This document shows, in pieces, positions 47,117 to 56,930 of a DNA stretch of 64,000 bases. This DNA comes from Glaciecola sp. (GTDB lineage: Bacteria > Pseudomonadota > Gammaproteobacteria > Enterobacterales > Alteromonadaceae): positions 1 through 64,000 of the forward strand of contig JAAZVZ010000009.1 of assembly GCA_018623155.1 (NCBI GenBank). Direction: 5' to 3'. How positions within the stretch are numbered: position 1 is the first letter of the stretch; each line of letters begins with the position of its first letter. Position numbers and translations under genes: made by a program. A model generated the notes under the pieces. It made no database searches. It had not been told where the DNA came from and was given only the letters and a program-made list of their open reading frames with translations.

Positions 47117-48070
47117 ATGCAGGTATTAAAAACATATTTTAGTGACGCATCCGCATTGGCTTATGGGTGCATGGGCTTAGGCGGTGGATGGAATACTAAT
47201 GTGTTAGCAAACGAGGACGTCACAAAAGCTGAGCAGATTATAGACACTTGTCTGGATAACGATATCACAGTGTTTGATCATGCTGATATTTATACCTTCA
47301 CCAAAGCAGAACAAGCCTTCGGTAAAGTTCTCAAAAGTCGACCAGACTTACGTGAGCAAATGATCCTGCAATCCAAATGTGGTATTCGTTTTGCAGACGA
47401 GCATGGGCCTAAGCGGTATGATTTTTCTGCGCAATGGCTCACTGAATCGGTACAAGGGATTTTACAGCGCTTGAATATCGATTACCTCGATATTTTGCTG
47501 TTGCATCGTCCTGACCCTCTGATGGAATTGCATGAAACCGCACAAGCACTGAATCAAATGCACGCTCAAGGGCTTTTCAAAGCGATTGGTGTTTCCAATA
47601 TGTCAGTAGCACAAATTGAGTTTTTGCAAAGTGCACTGGCTATGCCCATCATCGTAAATCAAGTGGAATGCGGATTACATCATTTAGCATTACTTGACCA
47701 ACAAGTCATCGGTAACGATGCGCAATATCCTTCCTATAATACCTTTAGTGGCATGCTTGAATATTCGCAAACGAAAGGCGTGCAACTTCAGGCTTGGGGG
47801 GCTCTTTCGCAAGGGCGATATAGTCGTCCTCAAACTGATGTGGAACATCGCGTTCATAAAGTCTTGGCTGAAATTGCTTTGCATCATGGCGTATCGATTG
47901 AAGCAGTGCAACTGGCGTTTTTGACTAGACACCCCGCCAATATTCAGCCTGTGATTGGAACGACAAATATTAATAGAATTTGTGAATGTTCAAAATTGGC
48001 AAATATCATATTGTCTCGTGAAGAATGGTACAAGTTGCTAGAGACCGCAAGAAATGCGGAGTTACCATGA
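47117..48070 (+). CDS. YdhF-like aldo/keto reductase
   Basis: A 317-residue aldo/keto reductase of the YdhF subgroup. It has LAYGCMGLGGGW, the active D-x4-Y (FDHADIYTFTKAE), lysine site (ILQSKCGIRFAD), histidine site (ILLLHRPDPLMEL) and the C-terminal cofactor segment IQPVIGTTNINRI. It reduces a carbonyl compound with NADPH. It is unlike the Tas-type enzyme at 2984 in length and N-terminus. No operon partner is evident. Confidence 0.9.
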   Translation: MQVLKTYFSDASALAYGCMGLGGGWNTNVLANEDVTKAEQIIDTCLDNDITVFDHADIYTFTKAEQAFGKVLKSRPDLREQMILQSKCGIRFADEHGPKRYDFSAQWLTESVQGILQRLNIDYLDILLLHRPDPLMELHETAQALNQMHAQGLFKAIGVSNMSVAQIEFLQSALAMPIIVNQVECGLHHLALLDQQVIGNDAQYPSYNTFSGMLEYSQTKGVQLQAWGALSQGRYSRPQTDVEHRVHKVLAEIALHHGVSIEAVQLAFLTRHPANIQPVIGTTNINRICECSKLANIILSREEWYKLLETARNAELP

Positions 48071-48273
48071 CTAACTTTAGGGCTTCTATCTAATAACTTA
48101 GTATTACTTTGGGTCAATGCTTTTGAGAAATAAGCGTTGAAGGTTTACAATGCGGTTTATGGCGTAAAAATAACAATAAAAATCAAAATAATCATAAAAA
48201 CTCCCGCCTGCACGACGAAAAATTTACAATTTAGTCGACGTTTACGTCACCTCTATACCCAGGAGTACCCTAC

Positions 48274-49875
48274 ATGTCCATCTCCCAAGATTTGGCTGCA
48301 ATTGGCATCGTTGATGCTACGGAGATCGTTTATAACCCGAGTTATGAACAATTATTTGAAGAAACCACAAAACCTGAACTAGAAGGTTTTGAAAAGGGTG
48401 TTGTTACTGAGTGTGGTGCAGTATCAGTGAACACAGGGCAGTTCACAGGACGCTCACCTAAAGACAAATACATCGTACGCGATGATGTAACACGTGACAC
48501 CGTTTGGTGGGCCGACCAGGGCAAAAACGACAACAAAGCGATTTCGCAAGATGTCTGGAATGACTTAAAAGCCCTAGTGACCAAGCAATTATCGAATAGT
48601 CGTTTATTTGTGGTTGATACCTATTGTGGTGCCAATCCAGATACTCGTCTTAAAGTGCGTTTTGTGACACAAGTTGCATGGCAAGCACACTTCGTGAAAA
48701 ACATGTTCATTCGCCCCTCAGAAGCAGAATTAGAAACGTTTGAACCAGATTTTGTGGTCATGAATGGTGCCAAAACTACCAATCCTGATTGGCAAAAACA
48801 CGGCCTGAATTCTGAGAACTTCGTTGCCTTTAACCTAACTGAAAAGATCCAACTCATCGGCGGCACATGGTACGGCGGTGAGATGAAAAAAGGCATGTTC
48901 TCTATGATGAACTACTTCTTGCCACTGCAAAACATCGCATCAATGCACTGTTCTGCGAACGTTGGCAAAGAGGGTGATGTGGCGATTTTCTTCGGTTTGT
49001 CAGGCACAGGTAAAACCACACTGTCAACGGACCCTAAGCGTGAGTTAATTGGTGATGACGAGCACGGTTGGGACGACAACGGCGTCTTTAATTTTGAAGG
49101 TGGTTGTTACGCCAAAACGATTAACCTGAGCAAAGAAGCGGAACCGGATATCTACAATGCCATTCGCCGTGATGCGTTATTGGAGAATGTTACCGTACTT
49201 GAAGGCGGAGAAATTGATTACGATGATAACTCCACGACTGAGAATACTCGTGTTTCTTACCCAATCCATCACATTGATAACATTGTTAAGCCGGTCTCTA
49301 AAGCCGGCCATGCGAAGAAAGTTATTTTCTTAACTGCAGATGCGTTTGGCGTATTACCCGCAGTTTCTAAATTAACTCCTGAGCAAGCACAGTATTATTT
49401 CTTATCGGGTTTTACTGCGAAATTAGCGGGTACTGAGCGCGGTATTACTGAGCCAACGCCTACGTTCTCAAGCTGTTTTGGCGCGGCGTTCTTGACGCTT
49501 CACCCTACTCAATATGCCGATGTATTGAAATCGCGTATGGAAGCAGTTGGTGCAACAGCGTACTTGGTGAATACCGGTTGGAACGGTACTGGCAAACGTA
49601 TTTCAATTAAAGCCACTCGCGCGATCATTGATGCCATCTTAGATGGTTCCATTGATGAAGCACCGACTCAGGTTGTCCCATTGTTCAACCTAGAAGTGCC
49701 AACGGAGTTAGGTGAAGTATCACCTGAGGTACTTGATCCTCGTGGTACCTATGCTGACGCATCCGAGTGGACTGAGAAAGCATCCAAGCTGGCCGGTTTG
49801 TTTGTGGATAACTTTGAAAAGTTCACAGATACCGAGAATGGTGCAGCGCTCGTTGAGTCAGGGCCTAAGCTGTAA
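48274..49875 (+). CDS. pckA: Phosphoenolpyruvate carboxykinase (ATP)
   Basis: A 533-residue enzyme converting oxaloacetate to PEP with ATP, the first gluconeogenic step. The kinase P-loop [11 protein letters not shown] starts at residue 241, followed by [21 protein letters not shown] (split by the metal-binding DDEHGW) and the PEP/oxaloacetate site [11 protein letters not shown]. The ATG has AGGAG upstream. The 203-bp upstream region (48071-48273) is AT-rich and shows no hairpin. A terminator follows. With acs, mdh and ppc it makes this window rich in acetate/C4 metabolism. Confidence 0.98.
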   Translation: MSISQDLAAIGIVDATEIVYNPSYEQLFEETTKPELEGFEKGVVTECGAVSVNTGQFTGRSPKDKYIVRDDVTRDTVWWADQGKNDNKAISQDVWNDLKALVTKQLSNSRLFVVDTYCGANPDTRLKVRFVTQVAWQAHFVKNMFIRPSEAELETFEPDFVVMNGAKTTNPDWQKHGLNSENFVAFNLTEKIQLIGGTWYGGEMKKGMFSMMNYFLPLQNIASMHCSANVGKEGDVAIFFGLSGTGKTTLSTDPKRELIGDDEHGWDDNGVFNFEGGCYAKTINLSKEAEPDIYNAIRRDALLENVTVLEGGEIDYDDNSTTENTRVSYPIHHIDNIVKPVSKAGHAKKVIFLTADAFGVLPAVSKLTPEQAQYYFLSGFTAKLAGTERGITEPTPTFSSCFGAAFLTLHPTQYADVLKSRMEAVGATAYLVNTGWNGTGKRISIKATRAIIDAILDGSIDEAPTQVVPLFNLEVPTELGEVSPEVLDPRGTYADASEWTEKASKLAGLFVDNFEKFTDTENGAALVESGPKL

Positions 49876-49894
49876 GAATCGATATTAGTTAAAA

Positions 49895-49930
49895 AACCAC
49901 ACTATATCATTGAATATAGTGTGGTTGTTT
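49895..49930. terminator. Terminator between pckA and the dehydratase gene
   Basis: AACCACACTATAT (49895-49907) pairs perfectly with ATATAGTGTGGTT (49914-49926), 13 bp, loop CATTGA, with A and T tracts on either side. It suits both converging genes. Confidence 0.9.
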
Positions 49931-49945
49931 TGTTTTTTGAATTCA

Positions 49946-50953
49946 TTAACCACTTACCTTAGGTACTTGTTGCAAATAATCTACCTCATAGATCTTTTGC
50001 ATATTCTGTACACTGATATTCCCTCCAGAAAGCATCACCAATACCGTCTGTGGTGAATTTTGCTCAGCCAGCCAGCTAACGACACCGGCCATCGTCATAC
50101 AGCAGGTAGGTTCAATATGTAGCTTTAATAAGTGTTGTAACCATTGAGTCCAATAGGCAATATGGATTTCGCTCGCCTCATAAAAACCATCTAGCTCTTG
50201 TAACAAGGCAAATGTCATATCACCTACTGCAGGTGTTGCAGCACCATCTGCTAGGGTGTTAGGTGTGCCACTCAAGGTATGTATTGCCCCTTGTTGCAAT
50301 GAAATGGAAGCATCATTTGCATTCTCGGGCTCGACACCAATTACCTGTGCTTTGTGAGCTAATTCTCGAGCGGCAAGCAATGCGCCAGATACTAATCCAC
50401 CACCGCCACATGGTGCAAATATCGCATCTGGAGTGATATTTTGGGAACGGCATTGCTCTAATGCCTCGAGCGTTGCAGTACCTTGTCCTGAGATAATATC
50501 AGAATGATTAAAGGGAGGAACCCAAATCACATTATCCTCATTAGCTGCCGCTTTAACTGCTTCATCCGCTTCAAGGCGAGTCGGAAATAGGCGTAAGTCA
50601 GCGCCATATTCGATGGTACCTTGTGCTTTGACGGCGGATATATTTTCGGTACTAAAAATCGTCACATCGCGTCCAGCGTCTGCACCAGCATAAGCAACAG
50701 CTTGTGCGTGATTGCCAGAACTGTTTGCCACAATATAATCCGGTAGTCGGTCTTCAGCCAGTGCGCGTTGGATAAAGTTCGTTGCGCCACGAAGTTTAAA
50801 TGCACCGGTTGTCTGTAAACATTCCGCTTTAAAGAGCACGGTGTGTCCCAACCAATCGTTGAGTAGGTTTGAAGTCACAATGGGTGTTGTGTCAACCTTA
50901 CCAGCGATTCGCTGTTGCGCAGCTTGAACATCCAAAAAAGTAGGTAGTATCAC
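49946..50953 (-). CDS. Threonine/serine dehydratase-like PLP enzyme
   Basis: A fold-type II PLP enzyme of about 335 residues. PLP lysine K53 lies in TTGAFKLRGATNF, with the phosphate-loop SSGNHAQAVAYAG and the glycine-rich PCGGGGLVSGALLAARE. It should deaminate threonine and/or serine, or racemise serine; family members are hard to separate by sequence. No ACT domain is present, so it is not the allosteric IlvA type. The start is taken as GTG 50953, which has GGATGGA upstream; TTG 50971 is in frame and would add six residues. It follows the DPP gene on the same strand after a 15-base to 33-base gap. Confidence 0.85.
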   Translation of the reverse strand: MILPTFLDVQAAQQRIAGKVDTTPIVTSNLLNDWLGHTVLFKAECLQTTGAFKLRGATNFIQRALAEDRLPDYIVANSSGNHAQAVAYAGADAGRDVTIFSTENISAVKAQGTIEYGADLRLFPTRLEADEAVKAAANEDNVIWVPPFNHSDIISGQGTATLEALEQCRSQNITPDAIFAPCGGGGLVSGALLAARELAHKAQVIGVEPENANDASISLQQGAIHTLSGTPNTLADGAATPAVGDMTFALLQELDGFYEASEIHIAYWTQWLQHLLKLHIEPTCCMTMAGVVSWLAEQNSPQTVLVMLSGGNISVQNMQKIYEVDYLQQVPKVSG

Positions 50954-50986
50954 AGTGATTGTTCCATCCAAAAGTTCATAATGTAT

Positions 50987-53191
50987 CTATTTTAGATGTG
51001 TATCAAAGTGCTTTGTGATGGTCTTATACATATGGATTTGAGTATTTTTACCTCGTATCCCGTGTTTTTTGCCTGGATAGTCCATCACATAAAATAATTT
51101 AGCGTTATCTTGTAAATGCTTGTACAGCTTGGTCGCATGGGTAAATAATACGTTGTCATCGGCCATACCGTGCATGATCAATAACTCATCTTCTAACCGG
51201 TTGGCGTATGGGAAGACGGATGCGGCGTCGTATTTTTCAGATACCACACGTGGGTCGCCCATGTAACGTTCAGTATAGTGCGTATCATACAACCGCCATT
51301 CGGTTACAGGAGCTCCTGACACGCCAGCTTTGACTAATCCCGGATGTTTGAACATGGTCATCAACGTCATATATCCACCGTAAGAGTGGCCATAAATACC
51401 GATGCGATTGCCATCCACAAAGGGTTGAGATTTCAGCCACTCAATACCGCGTTTTTGATCCACTACTTCGATGTCGCCCATTTGTTGATAGATGTGGTCT
51501 TCAAATGCTTTACCGCGATAATTCGAACCACGATTGTCAATGCTAAAGACCACATATCCCTGCTGCGCCCAGTATTGGAACATCAATCCCCGTGTGCCGC
51601 CCCATCGATTTGTCACGACCTGTGCAATGGGGCCTCCATAGTGGTAAACGATGGCAGGTGCTTTAGATTGTGTATTACGTGGGCGATATAAACGGTAATA
51701 TAGGTCTGTGCCGTCTTCTGCTTTGATGCTCCCGAATTCAGGTGCAATCCAATTCTCATAATAATGGGTCAAAGGGTGGTTCATATCTATAGCGTTTTCG
51801 TCTAGCCACGTAATCTGTGACCCATCAGAACGATATAAGCCAGTTTGGGAAGGTGTATTGATTGTAGAAAAACTATTTACAAAGACCGATGCATCAGAAC
51901 TGAAATTGACGGCATTAAATTGCCCAGCAGGGGTGATGCGCTTTTGATTTTTACCTGCAAAATCAATACTATATAAATGCGTTTCAAGTGGTGTATCGGC
52001 ACGTCCACTAAAATAAATCACCCCTTCTTTTTCATCCACCGCATTAAGCTCTGTTACCACCCAATCACCTTGGGTTAATTGTCTAACTAGCTCGCCATTA
52101 TTGCGATATAGATATAGATGCTTGAATCCATCACGCTCACTCGCCCAAATAAATTGGTCAGATTGTGTGAGAAAACGCAAGGACTTATGTAAGTTGATCC
52201 AAGTGGGACTCGTTTCAGTCAGAAGGACTTGTGTTTGACGTTTTTTTAGGTCAAAAGCACGCAGTTCGAGGCTTTTTTGATCGCGTGATTGCCATTGATA
52301 GGTCAATACTTGGCTGTTGGGCATCCAATTGACGCGAGGAAGATACATGTCTTGTTCAGCACCCAAAGGCACTTGTGTACGGCGAGCATCGCTCAGTGTT
52401 TGTACATAGAGTTCGATAAGGGCATTATCAGTACCTGCAAATGGGTATTTCTGATCGATCATATCAATGTGGTCTGCGTAAATCTCTGAACGGGTTGCGT
52501 CTTTGACTCCACTTTCATCAGTACGCGTAAAGGCGATGGCACTCTCATCTGGCGCCCACCAATAACCAGTCATACGTGACATTTCTTCTTGAGCAACAAA
52601 TTCGGCCATACCAAATTTGATAGCTCCGCCACCACGTTTAGTAATAGGAGTCTCTTTACCTGTTGCAATCTCTAAAACATACAAGTTTTGTTCACGAATA
52701 TATGAGATATAGTTTCCTTGCGGCGACAGCTTAACATCTGTTTCAAACTCGGGTGTTTCGACTAAGCGAGTGGCGGATTTATCACCGAGTCGGTAATAAT
52801 ACACGTCACCAGCAAGTGGAAAGATTAAGGCCTTGCCATCCTTTGACCAGTGATAAGAGACGATACCTGAGCCAGATAAACGAAGTCTTTCACGCCGAGC
52901 TTTCTCCTCATCGGAAAGTGTTTCTGGGCCTGTATGTAGGTCATCAGCATCAAACAAAATGCGCTCTTCACCGCTAGGGATATGATATTCCCATAAATCA
53001 AAGCGAGTAGTATCGGTCGTTTTGGCACGAATGAAGGTCACCCGTTCACCGTCAGGAGATAACTTTACCTGCGATGGGGCGGTACCAGTTAAGGAAGGAG
53101 CAGACATAATGCGTTCGATACTGAGTTCTTGTGCAATAGAGAATGCGCTACAAGTCAGCAACAAAGTGGCTAAAACGAGTTTTATTTTCAT
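50987..53191 (-). CDS. Dipeptidyl-peptidase IV-type S9 peptidase
   Basis: A 734-residue exported serine peptidase. A signal peptide covers about residues 1-20 (LVLATLLLTCSAFSIAQ). Residues about 30-480 form the beta-propeller (DPPIV_N; WWAPDESAIAFTRTDESG), and the C-terminal hydrolase holds nucleophile S603 in YGHSYGGYMT, the aspartate in HGMADDNVLF and the histidine in GKKHGIRG. The propeller has VAQEEMSRMTGYWW, resembling the double-Glu motif that anchors the substrate N-terminus. It should cleave X-Pro or X-Ala dipeptides from peptide N-termini in the periplasm or outside. It heads the dehydratase gene. Confidence 0.95.
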   Translation of the reverse strand: MKIKLVLATLLLTCSAFSIAQELSIERIMSAPSLTGTAPSQVKLSPDGERVTFIRAKTTDTTRFDLWEYHIPSGEERILFDADDLHTGPETLSDEEKARRERLRLSGSGIVSYHWSKDGKALIFPLAGDVYYYRLGDKSATRLVETPEFETDVKLSPQGNYISYIREQNLYVLEIATGKETPITKRGGGAIKFGMAEFVAQEEMSRMTGYWWAPDESAIAFTRTDESGVKDATRSEIYADHIDMIDQKYPFAGTDNALIELYVQTLSDARRTQVPLGAEQDMYLPRVNWMPNSQVLTYQWQSRDQKSLELRAFDLKKRQTQVLLTETSPTWINLHKSLRFLTQSDQFIWASERDGFKHLYLYRNNGELVRQLTQGDWVVTELNAVDEKEGVIYFSGRADTPLETHLYSIDFAGKNQKRITPAGQFNAVNFSSDASVFVNSFSTINTPSQTGLYRSDGSQITWLDENAIDMNHPLTHYYENWIAPEFGSIKAEDGTDLYYRLYRPRNTQSKAPAIVYHYGGPIAQVVTNRWGGTRGLMFQYWAQQGYVVFSIDNRGSNYRGKAFEDHIYQQMGDIEVVDQKRGIEWLKSQPFVDGNRIGIYGHSYGGYMTLMTMFKHPGLVKAGVSGAPVTEWRLYDTHYTERYMGDPRVVSEKYDAASVFPYANRLEDELLIMHGMADDNVLFTHATKLYKHLQDNAKLFYVMDYPGKKHGIRGKNTQIHMYKTITKHFDTHLK

Positions 53192-53262
53192 TGGTTTTGT
53201 GTCGTTTAGGTGATTTATTCGTATAATACCTTAACTTTTCATATACCTGTCAATGATGTTCT

Positions 53263-53949
53263 ATGCAAATTTCTGGGCAAACGATACAAAAATCGGGTTT
53301 GACTGCTACCGTGGTCGGTGCGACCGGTTTGGTTGGTAAGGCGTTAACGCAACAGTTATTAGCGCACCCTGATTATTCTGAAGTAACCATTTTAGTGCGT
53401 CGTGAGCTCGTTCGAGGAGAGTTTGTTGATCCTCTACTGAAGTTACGGGTGATTGTGATTAACTTTGAGGATTTTCAGAATTATCAGGGATATTTTAGTG
53501 TCGATCACGTTTTTTGTTGCCTGGGCACAACCATCAAGAAAGCGGGTTCTCGCAAAGCGTTTCGCTATGTTGATTTTCAATTAGTTCACGTTGCTGCACA
53601 ACTTGCTCGAGCGCAACGAGCTAAGGGGTTCGTTTGGGTATCAAGTGTCGGCGCTAATGCTAAATCTAAGCATTTTTATCTCAAGGTAAAAGGAGAATTA
53701 GAAAATGCGATTTTGACCATGCCACAGCTAGAATACGCTGCAGCAGTAAGACCCTCTTTGTTGTTAGGCGCTCGAGAGGAGCTTCGTCGTAAAGAACAGT
53801 TAGGAATCTGGATGAGTCGTTGGTTATCATGGTGCTTTGTAGGCAAATTTGCTCGATACAAGCCTATTCACGCTAACCAAGTTGCGCGACAAATGATAGA
53901 CTTGCAACCTAAATTGAAAATATCAGCTGAGGTTATCCAAGTTGTCTAA
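53263..53949 (+). CDS. NAD(P)H-binding Rossmann protein (HTATIP2/YwnB-like)
   Basis: A 228-residue atypical short-chain dehydrogenase-like protein. The dinucleotide site TVVGATGLVGKALTQQL lies near residues 16-32, with DHVFCCLGTTIKKAGS and VSSVGANAKSKHFYLKVKG, a serine and tyrosine/lysine set that matches atypical SDR NAD(P)-binding proteins. Substrate unknown. Its stop overlaps the next gene by eight bases, so the two are coupled. Confidence 0.85.
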   Translation: MQISGQTIQKSGLTATVVGATGLVGKALTQQLLAHPDYSEVTILVRRELVRGEFVDPLLKLRVIVINFEDFQNYQGYFSVDHVFCCLGTTIKKAGSRKAFRYVDFQLVHVAAQLARAQRAKGFVWVSSVGANAKSKHFYLKVKGELENAILTMPQLEYAAAVRPSLLLGAREELRRKEQLGIWMSRWLSWCFVGKFARYKPIHANQVARQMIDLQPKLKISAEVIQVV

Positions 53950-54679
53950 CTCAGGAAACGACGGATTTCGTTTTAAGCAATTTGTTATTGAGCATAATCA
54001 ATGTGGCATGAAAGTCGGCACAGATAGTATTGTGTTGGGCTCTTGGGTGAATACTAGAGATGTTCGATATATCTTAGATATTGGAACAGGTTCGGGTTTA
54101 CTCGCTTTAATGTTGGCGCAGAAAACGTTTAATACGAGTCTTATCTCTGCCGTGGAGATTGAACCTGCAGCAGTGCGTCAAGCACGTAACAATATTCAAA
54201 AGTCCAAATTTGCCGATCAAGTCAGAGTGATTGAGAGTGACATTAAAACTTTTCACGCCTCAATCCCTTATGATTTGATTATTTCCAATCCGCCATATTA
54301 TAAAGGAATGCACAAGCAGCAACACAATTTGATAGACCCGAACCAAGCTAGAGTCTATGCTCGTTCGCAACAACATTTGTCACATAAACAGTTAGTGGAA
54401 CAGGTAGTTAGGCTCTTAAGTTTAAACGGATATTTTTATTGTGTGATCCCGACTAGTGATGTCCCTAATTTATTGGAATATGGGTCTAAAGAAGGACTTT
54501 ATTTGAATAAACGCCTAGATATTCGCAGCAATCAACACAGCGACAAAATCCGAAGTTGCTTGTGTTTTTCCCGGAACAAAAACATCGTTGAACTTGATGA
54601 ACTGGTTATTTATGAAAGTGCTAGGTCGTATACCGAAGAGTATCGGTCTATGTGTCGGGATTATTATTTGAATTTTTAA
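53942..54679 (+). CDS. trmN6: tRNA1(Val) A37 N6-methyltransferase
   Basis: A 245-residue SAM-dependent methyltransferase, YfiC/TrmN6 type. N-terminal FKQFVIEHNQCGMKVGTDSI is the family signature; SAM motif LDIGTGSGLLALMLAQ and catalytic NPPY (LIISNPPYYKG) are present. It methylates A37 of tRNA1(Val). The TTG start at 53942 overlaps the upstream gene; the N-terminus aligns with E. coli YfiC at this point, which supports it. Two small genes follow. Confidence 0.93.
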   Translation: MSNSGNDGFRFKQFVIEHNQCGMKVGTDSIVLGSWVNTRDVRYILDIGTGSGLLALMLAQKTFNTSLISAVEIEPAAVRQARNNIQKSKFADQVRVIESDIKTFHASIPYDLIISNPPYYKGMHKQQHNLIDPNQARVYARSQQHLSHKQLVEQVVRLLSLNGYFYCVIPTSDVPNLLEYGSKEGLYLNKRLDIRSNQHSDKIRSCLCFSRNKNIVELDELVIYESARSYTEEYRSMCRDYYLNF

Positions 54680-54702
54680 GATGAGTGGTGGGTTTGAATC
54701 CG

Positions 54703-55053
54703 ATGGCAATCTCGTTGGACAATATGGGGCAAGTTATCGATATCACGCCAATCAGTTGGAATGGTGTCCCTTTGCATATTCCCAAGTTTCAAATTTATGC
54801 AATTATACCCAACCCGGTGTTTTCTGGTTTTCACCATAAAGACGGCAAGCAGTTTCCATTGATGGACGTTGAGACATATCAAATACCAATAGTAGAGCCA
54901 TACGGCGGTTCGCTTGATACTCCCCCCAAATTTGCTGTGATCATCAGTCATTATATAGAGAATGAATTTAGTTTGTACGCTTATCCAGCCGACAATATTG
55001 AAGAAACGTATCGCATTAGTTATTCAGAGTGGCTTGCAGAAGGTTCTGAATAA
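54703..55053 (+). CDS. Conserved-looking hypothetical protein (about 117 aa)
   Basis: I do not recognise this protein. From ATG 54703 it has about 117 residues (in-frame GTG 54685, GTG 54688 and TTG 54694 could extend it). It is acidic, without signal peptide or helix long enough to span a membrane, and predicted beta-rich with phrases such as IDITPISWNGVPLHIPKF and FGGSLDTPPKFAVIISHY-like strands. The codon use matches the neighbours, and it lies directly after trmN6 with its stop overlapping the next ATG (TAATG), which suggests a real translated gene in an operon. No function is proposed. Confidence 0.65.
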   Translation: MAISLDNMGQVIDITPISWNGVPLHIPKFQIYAIIPNPVFSGFHHKDGKQFPLMDVETYQIPIVEPYGGSLDTPPKFAVIISHYIENEFSLYAYPADNIEETYRISYSEWLAEGSE

Positions 55054-55559
55054 TGTTCACAGGGTACGACATTATCGCTGAGCTCATCGGTGCCGGCGCC
55101 CTTGCTTTTAACATTGTTGCGTACCGGCAAAATGATATGGCACGCTATTTAATATTTTCGGGTTGTTCGATGGCTTGTTTAAGTGTGCATTTTTATCTAC
55201 TGGAAGCGTTCGCTGCAGCCATTGGGTGTGCATTGGCCGCCTTACGCAATGCGGTAGCTCTCAAATCCCGAGCATCATGGGTTGTGGTCTTGTTTGTCTC
55301 GTTAAATATGTCAGCTATGCTGATTGAATATTTTGTGCTTAAACATGGTGCTTTATTGTTTCTTGCCTATACATCGGGATTTATTTTTACCGTTGGCTCA
55401 ATTGTGATCACTCAAGTCGAGGTAATGCGCCGCTGGTTCTTAGTTGCTGAAGCGCTAGGATGTTTGTATGCCATAATTGTAGGCAGTATATTTGGCACCA
55501 TTTTTAACCTAGTCAATATAACGAATATCGTGAGCAAAATGCGTAAAGTTCAAGGTTAA
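55053..55559 (+). CDS. YgjV-like inner-membrane protein
   Basis: A 168-residue membrane protein with about five helices (ELIGAGALAFNIVAY, YLIFSGCSMACLSVHFYLL, VVVLFVSLNMSAMLIEYFVL, LLFLAYTSGFIFTVGSIV, LGCLYAIIVGSIF). The pattern RQNDMARYLIFSGCS and LRNAV matches the YgjV family of unknown function. ATG overlaps the preceding stop. It ends the operon, 60 bp before the convergent exbD gene. Confidence 0.85.
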   Translation: MFTGYDIIAELIGAGALAFNIVAYRQNDMARYLIFSGCSMACLSVHFYLLEAFAAAIGCALAALRNAVALKSRASWVVVLFVSLNMSAMLIEYFVLKHGALLFLAYTSGFIFTVGSIVITQVEVMRRWFLVAEALGCLYAIIVGSIFGTIFNLVNITNIVSKMRKVQG

Positions 55560-55563
55560 TGAT

Positions 55564-55601
55564 ATAAAAAAACCGCCTAACTCATAAGAGGTAAGCGGCT
55601 T
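55564..55601 (-). terminator. Terminator of exbD (imperfect stem)
   Basis: The stem AACCGCCTAACTC/GAGGTAAGCGGCTT (55571-55583 and 55588-55601) has two mismatches. On the minus strand it is followed by a T run (55570-55564), so it ends transcripts coming from exbD. On the plus strand there is no T run. Confidence 0.75.
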
Positions 55602-55618
55602 ATTCAAGTAAAGACTTA

Positions 55619-56023
55619 CTAATCGTCTTTAACCAATACTGACACTCGGTTGATACCAGCAATCTTAGCTTGGTTCATTACTTCAACGACGATACCATGC
55701 TCAGCATCTTCGTGTGCCTGAATCGCTGCAACATCAGTGTTATTTTCGGCGAGAAACGTTTGAATATTTGCCACAACTCGACGGATATCGACTTCACGAC
55801 CATTCATTTTGATAACACCTGCGTCGTCAATTTGAATCGATAAAGCTTTGCTCGGTTGTTTTGATTCGTTGTTGTCTTTAGGGCGATTTACATCAAGGCC
55901 CTTCTCTTTGGCAAAAGAAGTCGTCACAATGAAGAAAATCAACATGATGAAGACGATGTCGAGCATCGGCGTCATGTCAATTTGTGCTTCGTCATCACTG
56001 GAGGTATGTTTTTTCTTTTTCAT
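55619..56023 (-). CDS. exbD: ExbD/TolR-family biopolymer transport protein (orphan)
   Basis: A 134-residue protein from ATG 56023. A short basic N-terminus (MKKKKHTSSDDEAQID), then one membrane helix TPMLDIVFIMLIFFIV with the essential in-helix aspartate, and a periplasmic domain (KALSIQIDDAGVIKMNGREV). ExbD forms a proton-driven motor with ExbB that energises TonB. No exbB or tonB gene is adjacent, so its partner must be encoded elsewhere. The frame extends upstream to 56167, but that part overlaps the next gene and is not typical. It is the last gene of a flavodoxin/LPD1 cluster. Confidence 0.92.
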   Translation of the reverse strand: MKKKKHTSSDDEAQIDMTPMLDIVFIMLIFFIVTTSFAKEKGLDVNRPKDNNESKQPSKALSIQIDDAGVIKMNGREVDIRRVVANIQTFLAENNTDVAAIQAHEDAEHGIVVEVMNQAKIAGINRVSVLVKDD

Positions 56024-56126
56024 ACTACTATTGATCTTATTTATGATGAAATTAACGTCTAGTATAATGAAAATTGAGCAAAAAAAACAGCAAAAATGTA
56101 AATAGAATGTAGGTTTTTTAGCTTGA

Positions 56127-56930
56127 TTAACCTGACGTTTCCTGCCTGTAAGTAATTGCTTGACCAAGTTGCATGAAATACTTGGAAAACAGTCGATTTA
56201 CTGCCAAACGGTGATTGCCTATTGGGTATAATCCTTGTTGTGCCCACTCTGATTGCTTTGTCCCGAACACCAAGAAATGGTTCTTGATTGCTTGATCTTG
56301 CACCATGGCTTCAAAGGCTCTAGCGCATACTTCTTGAGGCAAAGCAAAGTATATACTTTTGTTTGCTTTATCCATCGCTACAGAGGATGACATAAGAGGG
56401 TTAAGTTCCCCTTCAATTGGACTTAACAATATGGTGTGAAGCGTTTCTAACAAACAGGTGTTGAGAGGGTGTTGTCGCAGTGGTTTTGAGCTCAGACTCA
56501 ACGCCGAAGCAAAAGCGCCCGTTTGATTGATCTGAAACACTTTTGGGGCTATGTAGTGATCAAATGCGTGAAACCATTCGTGGGCGAGTGACCCAGCACC
56601 GGCATTTTTGGCAAGCGCCAACTCGCGTTTGACTGGTGTATAATGCGCACTGACACCTTTGCGTCCACCGCTACCGAAGGCCAATGCAAGGGTTTGGTTT
56701 AACCCTAATGTGACATAGGGCACTTGTAAAATATCGGCCAGGTCACATAGCGCGTCAAAAAATAAGTTAGCAGCAAGTTGTTGTTCTACCGCAGAGACCC
56801 ATTTACCGATGGTGATACCGCGTAAACCAAAAAACTTGTGAATATCAGCAAAACTGACATCCGCGCCAGCACGATGTGAAGGTCCATCACGATAAAAGCC
56901 TCGTTGTAAACGATTTAGTGGTTGTCCCAC
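56127..56930 (-). CDS. LPD1-like (CLCA_X) putative metallopeptidase
   Basis: A 267-residue protein with FFGLRGITIGKWVSAVEQQL, DALCDLADILQVPYVTLG, LALAFGSGGRKGVSAHY and the zinc-like HEWFHAFDHY, an HExxH site. This string of motifs matches the large polyvalent-protein-associated domain (LPD1) also found as a stand-alone CLCA_X family in gammaproteobacteria; in mobile-element proteins it is predicted to be a peptidase, not shown. The start is GTG 56930, which overlaps the flavodoxin stop (TAGTG), so translation is coupled. There is no signal peptide. The target is unknown. Confidence 0.8.
   Translation of the reverse strand: MGQPLNRLQRGFYRDGPSHRAGADVSFADIHKFFGLRGITIGKWVSAVEQQLAANLFFDALCDLADILQVPYVTLGLNQTLALAFGSGGRKGVSAHYTPVKRELALAKNAGAGSLAHEWFHAFDHYIAPKVFQINQTGAFASALSLSSKPLRQHPLNTCLLETLHTILLSPIEGELNPLMSSSVAMDKANKSIYFALPQEVCARAFEAMVQDQAIKNHFLVFGTKQSEWAQQGLYPIGNHRLAVNRLFSKYFMQLGQAITYRQETSG

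Noticed and set aside
56024..56167. 48-codon extension of exbD
   Set aside because: It overlaps the LPD1-like gene and adds a Cys/Phe-rich segment not seen in ExbD; MKKKKHTSS is the usual basic start.
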